A DNA stretch of 61,238 nt from Clostridia bacterium (GTDB taxonomy: Bacteria > Bacillota > Clostridia > Oscillospirales > Acutalibacteraceae): positions 1-61,238 of the forward strand of contig JAFURT010000002.1 in assembly GCA_017471765.1 (NCBI GenBank). Reading direction: 5' to 3'. The position numbers were made by a program, and so were the translations under genes. This document shows positions 54,316 through 61,238 of this stretch, piece after piece; the first letter of the stretch is position 1, and each line of letters opens with the position of its first letter. The notes beneath the pieces were generated by a model. That model did not search any database and was not told where the DNA came from. It saw only the letters and a program-made list of their open reading frames with translations.

Positions 54316-55338
54316 ATGCTGCGAGTAGGAATTGTAGGTTGTGGCAATATTTTCACCATGCACGCCACCAGCGTTGCCCATCTGGATAACGCCACCCTGG
54401 TGGGTGTGTGCGATATTAAAAAGGACAGAGCTGATGCGGCGGCGGCCAAATACGGCGTGCCGGCGTATTACGACTATACCCAGCTGATTACCCCGGAGAA
54501 AATCGATGTGGTGCATGTCTGTGTGCCCCACTATATGCATCCGGTCATCTCTCGCTATGCCCTGGAGCACGGGGTGCACGTGCTGTGCGAAAAACCCATG
54601 AGCATCGACTATGCCGACGGCGAGGCCAACGTAAAGCTGGCGGCGGAGAAGGGCCTGCAGTATGGCATCATCTTCCAGTGCCGGTATAACGATACCTCCC
54701 GGCTGATCCGGGAAAATCTGGACAACGGCCGCCTGGGCAAGATCATCAGCGTCCGCAGCACCCTGACCTGGTACCGTCCGGACGATTACTATGCCCTGTC
54801 GGATTGGAAGGGCACCTGGGATAAGGAAGGCGGCGGCGTAATCATCGACCAGGCCATCCACTCTCTCGACCTGGCGAACTGGTTTATCGGCTCCCGGCCG
54901 GTGGAGGTGCAGGCCAGCATCGCCAACCGGGCCCACTCTATTATGAAGGTGGAGGACACCGCCGAGGGCTTTATCCGCTATGCCAATGGTGCTACCCTGT
55001 CCTTTTGGGCGATGAACAACTACGGCTGTGATGAGCCCATCGAGATTCGTCTGCTGTGCGAGAACGGCAAGGCGGTGATGAGCTATGACGACGCCTGCAT
55101 CACCTTTAACGACGGCACCCAGCTGACGGTCAGCCAGGAGCCGGACGGCATCCACTACGATGGGGGCAAGGATTACTGGGGCTTCCGGCACATCCGGCAG
55201 ATCGAGGCCTTCTACCAGGCGGTGGAGCAGGGGGTAGAGCCGGCTATCAGCGGCCGGGAGGCGCTCAAAATCCAGAAGCTCATCTGCGCCATCTATGAAA
55301 GCGGCAAGACCGGCCAGCCGGTGAAATTGGGCGAATAA
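54316..55338 (+). CDS. Gfo/Idh/MocA family oxidoreductase
   Basis: A protein of 340 residues. An N-terminal Rossmann fold (VGIVGCGNIFTMH) binds NAD(P). The family Lys is in VLCEKPMS (near 95). The C-terminal domain shows GGGVIIDQAIHSLDLANWFIG (near 173-193), where the conserved Asp and His form the active site. It likely oxidises or reduces a sugar, inositol or sugar-nucleotide carbon; the substrate cannot be told without neighbours of the same pathway. It has its own promoter and terminator. The ATG follows AAAAGGAGGAA. Confidence 0.93.
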   Translation: MLRVGIVGCGNIFTMHATSVAHLDNATLVGVCDIKKDRADAAAAKYGVPAYYDYTQLITPEKIDVVHVCVPHYMHPVISRYALEHGVHVLCEKPMSIDYADGEANVKLAAEKGLQYGIIFQCRYNDTSRLIRENLDNGRLGKIISVRSTLTWYRPDDYYALSDWKGTWDKEGGGVIIDQAIHSLDLANWFIGSRPVEVQASIANRAHSIMKVEDTAEGFIRYANGATLSFWAMNNYGCDEPIEIRLLCENGKAVMSYDDACITFNDGTQLTVSQEPDGIHYDGGKDYWGFRHIRQIEAFYQAVEQGVEPAISGREALKIQKLICAIYESGKTGQPVKLGE

Positions 55339-55370
55339 GGAAAAAGGAACACTCCGTGTGAGCGATGTAA

Positions 55371-55413
55371 AAAAGCGATGGTAGACACAAGCGTGTCTGC
55401 CATCGCTTTTTTT
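55371..55413. terminator. Terminator between convergent genes
   Basis: AAAAGCGATGGTAGACAC, loop AAGC, then GTGTCTGCCATCGCTTTT and more T. One mismatch. It serves the oxidoreductase and probably the convergent TetR gene. Confidence 0.85.
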
Positions 55414-55447
55414 GTTTGGGAAACAGGTGGTTTTTGCTCTTGCCCCT

Positions 55448-55966
55448 TTATCGACCCCGATATTCCTGCTTTAAGACCTCCGCCATGTCTTCAGGAGATT
55501 CCTGGCAACCGCCGGCGAGCCACAACTTTATGATGGCATTAAGCCCATTTCTGAAAAATTCAATATGGTACTTAATGTGGTTGTCTATATGTTCCTGCTC
55601 GGCCCGCTTGGCATCGTAGATAGAGATAAGATGCTTGTCGTCATAGCACAGTTTGAAGTAGGTTCTATAAAAAAGTTGGTTTTCTTTGATATGGGTAAAC
55701 ATTTTTAGCGCACCGGAGCGCTCGTGAAAATAATCGTAATCGGCAAACAGGTTGCTGAATTCGGTTTCAAGCTTTTCTCTTGTTTTATCCGCCAGGTCAA
55801 AGATATCCAGATAGTTTGCATAGAAGGTGCTTCGGTTTAATTCTGTTATTTTGATAATTTCTGAAACCGTAATTTCCTTAATTTCACGGGTTTGCAGTAG
55901 TTCGATAAACGCCTTTTCGATTTTGTCTTGCGACTCTCGGCGCCGTTTGTTATTTTTCACATTCAT
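55448..55966 (-). CDS. TetR/AcrR-family regulator
   Basis: A protein of 172 residues from the ATG at 55966 (MNVKNNKRRRES), with GGAGAG 6 nt upstream. The longer open frame upstream lacks a site. The N-terminal HTH is typical: IEKAFIELLQTREIKEITVSEIIKITELNRSTFYANYLD (about 15-53), with the FYxxY turn. The C-terminal part resembles small TetR proteins with a C-terminal ligand or dimer domain. It is divergent from two membrane-protein genes, the usual arrangement for local repression. Confidence 0.88.
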   Translation of the reverse strand: MNVKNNKRRRESQDKIEKAFIELLQTREIKEITVSEIIKITELNRSTFYANYLDIFDLADKTREKLETEFSNLFADYDYFHERSGALKMFTHIKENQLFYRTYFKLCYDDKHLISIYDAKRAEQEHIDNHIKYHIEFFRNGLNAIIKLWLAGGCQESPEDMAEVLKQEYRGR

Positions 55967-56027
55967 ACGTTTCTCTCCATTAAACCAACACTTGATACCC
56001 CATGGATGGCTGTTGTCCTCTTTATTC

Positions 56028-56039
56028 CAACAGCTGTTG
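56028..56039. promoter_or_regulatory. Perfect 12-bp palindrome, possible TetR operator
   Basis: CAACAGCTGTTG in the divergent region between tetR and the membrane genes. A second palindrome (TAGTATACTA, 56072-56081) overlaps the -10 box, and ACAAGTG is repeated at 56081 and 56098. Which one the regulator uses is not decided by sequence. Confidence 0.4.
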
Positions 56040-56051
56040 AAGATTTGGTGA

Positions 56052-56080
56052 TTGTTTTGTTTGTGCAAATATAGTATACT
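56052..56080 (+). promoter_or_regulatory. Promoter of the membrane-protein pair
   Basis: TTGTTT (56052-56057), 17 bp, TATACT (56075-56080). Confidence 0.6.
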
Positions 56081-56129
56081 ACAAGTGAAATAAAAACACA
56101 AGTGTCGGATTAATGAAAGGAGTATTTAC

Positions 56130-56498
56130 ATGAAGAAAAGTAGTTTTGTTGCGCTGGTCATGGGGACAGTGAGTGGGGTGCTTTTCGCCCTTGGGATGTG
56201 TATGGCGCTTTTGCCGGAATGGGACGCATTTATGGAAGGGGTCATCTTCGGCGGCGTTGGGTTGATTCTTGGCGTTGCCACCCTTCTTGTCTGGTGTAAG
56301 ATGGAGAACAAAAAGCTACCTAAAATGAATGGCAAAAATGTATGGCGCATACTATACGGTGTTCTTGCCGTTTTGATTCTCGGTGTAGGCATGTGTCTGT
56401 GCCTTGTCTGGGAACAGATTGTATGGGGCACGCTTGTGGGATTGCTGGGCATGATCCTGCTGATCGCCTTGATCCCGATGATCAAAGGCATAAAATGA
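56130..56498 (+). CDS. Small four-TM membrane protein next to TetR
   Basis: A protein of 122 residues with four hydrophobic helices (about 5-28, 34-56, 72-92 and 96-118) and short loops. The ATG follows GAAAGGAG. The stop overlaps the next ATG (ATGA), so the two are coupled. No family is recognised. A TetR repressor divergent from it suggests induction by a small molecule or membrane stress. Confidence 0.75.
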   Translation: MKKSSFVALVMGTVSGVLFALGMCMALLPEWDAFMEGVIFGGVGLILGVATLLVWCKMENKKLPKMNGKNVWRILYGVLAVLILGVGMCLCLVWEQIVWGTLVGLLGMILLIALIPMIKGIK

Positions 56499-57313
56499 AG
56501 CTGGTCAACATAGCGAAAAGCCCGTATATCAGTCTGCTTTTTAATTTTGCGTATGCGGTGGGGAACGGTGCGATAGGCTTCATCACCCACTCGTGGTGGT
56601 TTATCACCGTGGGTGCCTATTATGCGGTGCTTACCACCACACGCTTTTCCGTGCTGAAAGTGATGCGCCAGGCTAATCAAAAAGCGGATACGGAGGTTTT
56701 CGTAAAACGAACGACAGGCATTTTGTTGCTTGTGCTGTCCTTCTGTTTGGTGGGAGTCAATGTTCTGTCCGCCGTACAGAAACGTGGCACGAAATTTCAC
56801 GAAATCGTTATGATTACCGTGGCGGCATACACCTTTACCAAGATCACCGCTGCCATGATCGGCGTGGTGAAATGTGGGCGACAAGCGATGCCGATAACCG
56901 CCACTTTACGGAACATATCCTTTGCCGATGCGGTTGTTTCACTCTACACACTGCAACGGTCAATGCTTGTATCCTTTCCCGGCATGGCGCCGGCGGATAT
57001 TCTGGTTTTTAATATTTTAACGGGAACAGCCGTCTGGATTGTCGTGCTGTTTCTGGGAATCAATCTTTTTGGAGGGAAATACGTCGATATGGCAAAATCA
57101 AAAATTGTACAGGCAAATAAAAAGATTGCTGAGGCCGTCACTGACGGCTATAAGAAAATCGAACAGGGCGTCGTGGAAGGGTACAAAAAAATCGAACAAG
57201 GCGTTACCGACGGGTATACCAAAATTGAAGATAAGTTTGTGGATGCTTACCTCACCAAAGAGGGCGAAACCGTGGAAGAGGCTAAGGCGAGACTAAAAGG
57301 GAACAAAAAATAA
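56495..57313 (+). CDS. Polytopic membrane protein with amphipathic 11-residue repeats
   Basis: A protein of 272 residues starting at the ATG that overlaps the previous stop. Five to six TM helices occupy about 1-205. The cytoplasmic tail holds three tandem 11-mers: AVTDGYKKIEQ, GVVEGYKKIEQ and GVTDGYTKIED, then DKFVDAYLTKEGE. Such 11-residue periodicity makes amphipathic helices that lie on membranes, as in apolipoproteins and synuclein. The function is unknown; coupling with the four-TM protein and TetR suggests a membrane-stress or export role. A strong terminator follows. Confidence 0.75.
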   Translation: MKLVNIAKSPYISLLFNFAYAVGNGAIGFITHSWWFITVGAYYAVLTTTRFSVLKVMRQANQKADTEVFVKRTTGILLLVLSFCLVGVNVLSAVQKRGTKFHEIVMITVAAYTFTKITAAMIGVVKCGRQAMPITATLRNISFADAVVSLYTLQRSMLVSFPGMAPADILVFNILTGTAVWIVVLFLGINLFGGKYVDMAKSKIVQANKKIAEAVTDGYKKIEQGVVEGYKKIEQGVTDGYTKIEDKFVDAYLTKEGETVEEAKARLKGNKK

Positions 57314-57314
57314 A

Positions 57315-57363
57315 AGCAGGCAGATTTGGCGAAGCGCAGTCGCTAAATCTGCCTGCTGTTTTT
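57315..57363. terminator. Bidirectional terminator
   Basis: AGCAGGCAGATTTGGCGA pairs with TCGCTAAATCTGCCTGCT (one G-T wobble). A-rich and T-rich flanks suit both the plus-strand operon and the convergent YgjV-like gene. Confidence 0.85.
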
Positions 57364-57393
57364 GTAATTGCCCCCCGGCTGTGCCGGGTGGAT

Positions 57394-57942
57394 TTAGGAT
57401 TGTTTATGCCCTCTGTCGTGCCGGAGCATGCCGATGACGATGGAACAGAGGCTCAGCACCTCGCAGATGATGGCGCTGATGGCCAGGTTGGTGATGTTGT
57501 ACACCAGCCAGCAGGGGGAGCTGACAAGCCCGAAGCGCCGGATGATGGCGGCATCCTCCATTCGGAAGCTGACGGTGGTGGCCACCATGGCGATGACCGG
57601 CAGCAACTCGATAACGGCGGTCAGCAGGGTGAAGTCCTTGCCAAAGACGGTGAAGGTGAGGGGATAGGACAGGACATACAGGCCGATGAACAGCCACAGC
57701 CAGGCGGGATGCTTCGCCCGGAACCGCTGGTGATTGGCAAATACTACCGCCCGTCCAGCGGCGATAAGGTTCGTGATGCCGCCTGCAATGGCCCCCAGCA
57801 GAAAGAAGTTCACCGCAAACAGGGAGGAGCCGAACAACTGATAGAGGATGACCCTTTTCGGTGACTTTTGCTGATAGGACAGGATGTTAAAGGCCATCGC
57901 CACCAGCCCGACAGCTTGGGCGAGAATTTCATAGGGCGTCAT
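57394..57942 (-). CDS. YgjV-family inner membrane protein
   Basis: A protein of 182 residues. The start is the ATG at 57942 (MTPYEILAQAVGL) behind AAAGGAGGT at 8 nt. Six hydrophobic helices are visible. The opening AQAVGLVAMAFNILSYQQKSPKRVILYQLFGSSLFAVNFFLLGA is typical of the Imp-YgjV family of small membrane proteins of unknown function. It lies 83 bp after the SGNH hydrolase and may be in the same minus-strand transcript. Confidence 0.8.
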   Translation of the reverse strand: MTPYEILAQAVGLVAMAFNILSYQQKSPKRVILYQLFGSSLFAVNFFLLGAIAGGITNLIAAGRAVVFANHQRFRAKHPAWLWLFIGLYVLSYPLTFTVFGKDFTLLTAVIELLPVIAMVATTVSFRMEDAAIIRRFGLVSSPCWLVYNITNLAISAIICEVLSLCSIVIGMLRHDRGHKQS

Positions 57943-58024
57943 ACAGTCGCTACCTCCTTTTTGGCATAGTGCCACAAATAACGCCGGGAAACCAGCCACA
58001 AATCCAGGCTGGCATCGGATGGAT

Positions 58025-58708
58025 TTATACCTCGTTCATAATCATGGCATACAGAGCGTCGGCAAACAGTTGGTGCATAGCCGGCGTGGGATGGTTAACC
58101 CGGTTGGCCAACAGCATGGTAGTGTCTTTGGTTTTCGCCAGCTCTTTCCATTGAGCATAGCAGTCACAAACCGGCACGCCTTTGCTTTTGGCCAGTTCCA
58201 CCGCCGCCTGCATATAACGGTCCATCCGGCCGCCGGTTTGGATTTCTGCCGTCATAGCGGCATAGTCCCGATGGCAAGCCAGCGTATCGTCGGCGACGTA
58301 GCTGTTCAGCATGTTGGGGGTCATGAAAATGGTGTGGCACTGTGCCTGCAGGCAGGTATCGAATAGTGCGGCCAGCGGCTGGATATACTCCTCCAGCGGC
58401 CTGGTCACGTCATTGAGCCCAAAGCAGATAATGACCAGATCCGGGTGGTGGCTGAGCACCTGAGACTCTATGCGGGGCAGAGCCTCCTTGGCGGTGGTGC
58501 CGCTGACGGCGGCATTGATGACATTGATGGGCACGTAATCCCGGAATTGGTGCAGTTTGCGCTTTAGAACATTCCAGTATACGTTTTCGTAATCGTAATA
58601 GCCGCTTACTTCCCCATGGGAGACACTGTCTCCCAGCACGGCAATGTTGATGGGACCGTGTTTCAGCAGAGCAGGCCCATCCATCAAAAGCTTTTCCCGG
58701 ACGTTCAT
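58025..58708 (-). CDS. SGNH/GDSL-family hydrolase
   Basis: A protein of 227 residues without a signal peptide. Block I is VLGDSVSHG (catalytic Ser near 28), block II has the Gly in AVSGTTA, block III is CFGLNDV (oxyanion Asn), and block V is NHPTPA (catalytic His, here with N before H rather than D). It is a lipase/acyl-esterase-like enzyme, often acting on acetylated sugars. The ATG follows AAAAAAGGAG. It is encoded 30 bp after the CocE-like gene on the same strand. Confidence 0.88.
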   Translation of the reverse strand: MNVREKLLMDGPALLKHGPINIAVLGDSVSHGEVSGYYDYENVYWNVLKRKLHQFRDYVPINVINAAVSGTTAKEALPRIESQVLSHHPDLVIICFGLNDVTRPLEEYIQPLAALFDTCLQAQCHTIFMTPNMLNSYVADDTLACHRDYAAMTAEIQTGGRMDRYMQAAVELAKSKGVPVCDCYAQWKELAKTKDTTMLLANRVNHPTPAMHQLFADALYAMIMNEV

Positions 58709-58738
58709 AAAATTTACTCCTTTTTTCCCAACTTGCTT

Positions 58739-60283
58739 TTAGGATTCTACCGGCAGTACCAGCCGGGATTGCGCCAGCAGCACCCGGTTTTCGGCCGGCA
58801 CCGCATCGGTCTGTAAGGAATACGGCCCGGCGTGGTTGGTGTGGTTTACATAAGTGCCGTCGTCGGCGGAGGCGATATCGATGCGCAGGCGCTCCCCCTT
58901 TTTTAGCAAAAAGGCGGTTTCGTCAAAGGTGAACGCCAGCGAAACAACGGTGTTTTCGGTGTAATCCCCCACCTGATAGCCCAGGGAGGTGATGTCATGG
59001 CGGAGCCGGTAATCCCCCTGGGGCTTTTCGATGCTGATGCTTATGTAAAAAGCCGTATCCGGTCGGTTGGAGCTGACCGTCAGCGTCGCCTGCATCTTCC
59101 CCTTGATGAACAGGGCGGTGTCAAAGGGCGCTGTATACAGGGTCACCACATCCTCCCGGCCCGCAAAGGCGGGCTGGAACATCCCCTCCGGAGAGAATCG
59201 GGGCGGCTGTGCCGGGGTGTACCGGAAGGAGATGGTGTCATCCCCCAGCGGGACCCACTTTTCAGCCGTGGGAACACGGTGAAAATCGCTCTGCCAGGTG
59301 TTTTCAAACAGCCGGTAATAGGTGATGACCCCGGTTTCATAGGGGAGCGCCGTGCCCTTGCGGATGTGGTCCATCCAGTCGATGGGGTAGTGCGGCCCAA
59401 AGTGGGCAGCCCGTTGCCCATCGGGGAAGGCCAGCCCCAGCTCCGGGTGGTAGCCATCCCCATGGTCGTAGGGGGAAACCAGCATGGCGCAGGCGGCTTT
59501 GGCCCGGGGGCTCATCCGGTTCCACATGGCGAACATACCGCCTACGTAGAAATCGTTGTAGCCGGTGGTGAACAGCACCGGGAAGGGAATATCGTCGGTG
59601 ACACCATGGGCCTCGCCGCCGCCATTCCGAGTGTTCCAGAAGGGGTCGTCCGGCCGTTCTGCCGTCAGCATCTGTTCAAAATCTTCCGCATATTCCCCCA
59701 GGACACGCTGAGAAAGTCCCTGTAGGGGGAGCTGGGAGAAGCTGGCCATGGTGTGCGTTTTTGTCAGGCCGCATTTTGGCTTGTACAGGTCAAAGTGCCA
59801 GTTGGCGTGCCCCTTACGCATCTGCCCATTGCGGTACCACAGGCGGTAGCGTTCCGCATCCTGCACCTCCAGCACCGCGCCGCGGATATCCTCCTCAAAA
59901 GGGGCGGTGGTGTAATGCAGCGAGGCGGTGTAGCTGCCGCCAAACAGGAACAGCTCCCCATTATAGAAGGGCTGCTGGCGAATCCACGCCCGGAGCAGGC
60001 GACCGTCCTCGTGCTCGTGGATATAGGGCACAAAGGCGCCGGTGCTTTTGCCCTGGCCCCGGCAGTGCTGAAAGACCACCGCATAGCCACGGTCGAGCCA
60101 CGCCCCATACCCCCGGAGATAGTTCTGTACAATCTCCTCTTCGGGGCTGTCCTTCATATCATTCACATAGGGCGAACGGAGGATGACCGTGGGGAATTGC
60201 CGGTCAGCACAGGGGAGCAGGACGACTGTAAAGAAGGTCGCCCCGGCATAGGATATGGTTTCATAATAGGCAACAGGAGCCAT
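58739..60283 (-). CDS. CocE/NonD-family hydrolase (X-Pro dipeptidyl-peptidase-like)
   Basis: A protein of 514 residues from the ATG at 60283 (MAPVAYYET) behind AAGGCGGT. The alpha/beta-hydrolase domain shows the nucleophile in FGGSYTASLHY (Ser near 119), the Asp in TTGYNDFYVG and the His in PYDHGDGY. The C-terminal jelly-roll (about 340-510, GKMQATLTVSSNRPDTAFY) is the usual partner domain of this family. It cleaves ester or amide acyl bonds; the substrate is unknown. It heads a minus-strand group with the SGNH hydrolase. Confidence 0.88.
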   Translation of the reverse strand: MAPVAYYETISYAGATFFTVVLLPCADRQFPTVILRSPYVNDMKDSPEEEIVQNYLRGYGAWLDRGYAVVFQHCRGQGKSTGAFVPYIHEHEDGRLLRAWIRQQPFYNGELFLFGGSYTASLHYTTAPFEEDIRGAVLEVQDAERYRLWYRNGQMRKGHANWHFDLYKPKCGLTKTHTMASFSQLPLQGLSQRVLGEYAEDFEQMLTAERPDDPFWNTRNGGGEAHGVTDDIPFPVLFTTGYNDFYVGGMFAMWNRMSPRAKAACAMLVSPYDHGDGYHPELGLAFPDGQRAAHFGPHYPIDWMDHIRKGTALPYETGVITYYRLFENTWQSDFHRVPTAEKWVPLGDDTISFRYTPAQPPRFSPEGMFQPAFAGREDVVTLYTAPFDTALFIKGKMQATLTVSSNRPDTAFYISISIEKPQGDYRLRHDITSLGYQVGDYTENTVVSLAFTFDETAFLLKKGERLRIDIASADDGTYVNHTNHAGPYSLQTDAVPAENRVLLAQSRLVLPVES

Positions 60284-60304
60284 AAAATCACCGCCTTTTG
60301 GGAT

Positions 60305-60333
60305 ATTGTAGCACAACGCAGCCCGGCACGCAA
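60305..60333 (-). promoter_or_regulatory. Promoter of the CocE-like gene
   Basis: Minus strand: TTGCGT, 17 bp, TACAAT, about 22 bp before the ATG. Confidence 0.65.
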
Positions 60334-60350
60334 GGAATTTTACTCAAGCA

Positions 60351-60378
60351 AACGCCCCGTGCGTAGGCACGAGGCGTT
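60351..60378 (-). terminator. Hairpin after the gene remnant
   Basis: AACGCCCCGTGC-GTAG-GCACGAGGCGTT, a 12-bp stem with one mismatch. The T-tract on the minus side is short. Confidence 0.5.
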
Positions 60379-60385
60379 CCCAATA

Positions 60386-60595
60386 CTATTCAGAGGCATA
60401 GGCAAAGACAGAAATCAACTCGTCTGTTTTCTTATTGTACAATTTGCCGTCTTTAGAATAAAACCGGGCGTTTTCTTCTGAACAGTTGATATGCACGACC
60501 GGGTGATAAAAGGTGACACTTCCATCTTCGTTGACATGTGGATAATTTGTATCCATGATTACATAATCGATACTTTTGATATTTTTACCGATTAG
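60386..60595 (-). pseudogene. Remnant of a gene, resembling BspA-like leucine-rich repeat protein
   Basis: An open stretch of 69 codons bounded by stops, with an internal ATG at 60556 but no ribosome binding site. The residues SKDGKLYNKKTDELI resemble the 'SKDGVLYNKDxTxLI' segment of BspA-like leucine-rich repeats, common in surface proteins of gut Clostridia. It would be the C-terminal piece of a lost gene. Composition is A+T-rich. The assignment is tentative. Confidence 0.3.
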
Positions 60596-60618
60596 CTAGA
60601 TAGTGGTGAGTAATTCAA

Positions 60619-60813
60619 CTACTTGCTTTTCCGATGCTTGATTATACGGATGACAACAACGATTAAAAGGACGAACGCAGCGACCATGAATATCCCCGTT
60701 AATACATTGAGCCATTCTGGGATATTCCGATAATTCCTTATTATGTTTATAGTGGTGCAAAAGACTAAGATGCAGGCAAAAACTAAATGAATGATTTGTG
60801 TCTTTTTATCCAT
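60619..60813 (-). CDS. Small two-TM membrane protein
   Basis: A protein of 64 residues. Two hydrophobic helices (about 8-24 and 34-57) are separated by a polar loop (NYRNIPEW), and a basic tail ends it (HRKSK). AGAAGGTG lies about 7 nt before the ATG, and a good promoter lies at 60834-60862. No family is recognised. Confidence 0.65.
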   Translation of the reverse strand: MDKKTQIIHLVFACILVFCTTINIIRNYRNIPEWLNVLTGIFMVAAFVLLIVVVIRIIKHRKSK

Positions 60814-60833
60814 AACAACACCTTCTTTCTTTA

Positions 60834-60862
60834 ATTATAGCATAAGGCGTAAAGTTAAACAA
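60834..60862 (-). promoter_or_regulatory. Promoter of the small membrane protein
   Basis: Minus strand: TTGTTT, 17 bp, TATAAT. Confidence 0.65.
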
Positions 60863-60883
60863 GAGGAGATGTTGTTTCGGTGG

Positions 60884-61090
60884 TTTAAATCCACATTAAC
60901 GGAGGTTATAGTGAAATCGTTTGCTTACGCTCACGGTGAAATCAAAGGCTTACGCCTTTGGTGAAATATTTTGCCTATCGGCAAAATGTGAAATTAAATC
61001 CACCCACCGCCGCAGCGATTTCACACGCCGCAGGCGTATTTCACATTGCGAAGCGATATTTCACCCACCCGTAAGGGTGGATTTAGTTGA
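60884..61090. repeat. Multi-hairpin element with GTGAAAT direct and inverted repeats
   Basis: GTGAAAT occurs at 60911, 60936, 60961 and 60988 (period 25-27 bp), and its complement ATTTCAC at 61018, 61038 and 61058. Short hairpins fill the gaps: CAAAGGC-TTAC-GCCTTTG, ATTTTGCC-TATC-GGCAAAAT, ACGCC-GCA-GGCGT and CCACCC-GTAA-GGGTGG. The ends carry AAATCCAC and GTGGATTT. The whole can fold as a branched structure in which left repeats pair with right repeats. It is non-coding and not a CRISPR array. Confidence 0.75.
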
Positions 61091-61147
61091 AAAAAGAGTA
61101 ACCAAACGGAGTAAAAACGAGGTAAAAGTAAGCAAAAGTACACCAGG

Positions 61148-61238
61148 TTAAAGATGTTTATATAGCAAGGAGATTGTCGACTTAAAATACTGTTCTTGGA
61201 AATGTGTTAATTCCGCAATCTCTTCCTGCGTAAAAGTC
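61148..61238 (-). CDS. C-terminal fragment of a gene cut by the window edge
   Basis: A frame of 29 codons enters from the right edge and ends with TAA at 61148-61150. It contains TFTQEEIAELTHFQEQYF, helical and with a regulator-like character. It is too short for family assignment and could be a chance frame. Confidence 0.35.
   Translation of the reverse strand, partial: TFTQEEIAELTHFQEQYFKSTISLLYKHL

Noticed and set aside
60884-61090. CRISPR-like spacing of repeats
   Set aside because: The repeats are only 7 bp, appear in both orientations, and the 'spacers' are self-complementary hairpins; no cas genes are nearby.

Overview
The window is 61 kb of GC-rich DNA (roughly 55-60 percent G+C by eye). 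It has short intergenic gaps, AGGAGG-type ribosome binding sites and near-consensus sigma-70/SigA promoters. It also has Clostridia-style metabolism: a pyrK/pyrD-1B dihydroorotate system, pyrBI, a formate-THF ligase, a split PurO/AICAR-transformylase and a ZTP riboswitch. Thr-rich lipoproteins, Cys-rich surface repeats and small GTAGGGG palindromes between genes add to this. The best guess is a Gram-positive gut member of the Oscillospirales/Ruminococcaceae (Clostridia). No rRNA or tRNA gene and no CRISPR array was seen.

Left part (1-15 kb). A secreted protein with Cys-rich repeats runs off the left edge on the minus strand. Divergent from it is a four-gene operon (2218-14992): a membrane-anchored von Willebrand A protein, a 1187-residue tubulin/FtsZ-like GTPase, a two-TM protein of unknown family, and a 1482-residue multi-TM protein. 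The last one ends in a zinc ribbon plus HExxH domain resembling the plant DA1 peptidase. This operon is the strongest candidate for a poorly described system, possibly a cytoskeletal or membrane-remodelling machine with an outward-facing VWA sensor and a peptidase effector.

15-24 kb. This stretch holds a GT-C-like membrane glycosyltransferase (minus), trkA-trkH potassium uptake, nagA with a ROK-type kinase, and a lipoprotein with a ComEC-like metallo-beta-lactamase fold.

24-49 kb. The pyrimidine operon is pyrC-carB-pyrK-pyrD-(hydrolase)-pyrF-pyrE-pyrB-pyrI followed by guaB. It starts at a perfect-consensus promoter. The purine operon is purE-purC-purF-like-purM-purN-purO-purH-(small membrane protein)-purD-purL-fhs. 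It is controlled by a ZTP riboswitch with an overlapping terminator. fhs supplies the 10-formyl-THF used by PurN and the AICAR transformylase.

49-51 kb. A small AT-richer module (XRE regulator divergent from a lipoprotein) is inserted at the 3' end of fhs. It is flanked by a 42-bp perfect direct repeat of that 3' end, as left by site-specific integration. Each divergent promoter carries the same inverted repeat in its -35/-10 spacer.

51-61 kb. This accessory region holds an N-terminally truncated asparagine synthetase, a membrane-anchored Nudix-like protein, a Gfo/Idh/MocA oxidoreductase, and a TetR regulator divergent from two membrane proteins. A minus-strand group of CocE/NonD hydrolase, SGNH hydrolase and YgjV-like membrane protein follows. 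The end contains a gene remnant, a small membrane protein, a structured multi-hairpin element and a gene fragment cut by the window edge.
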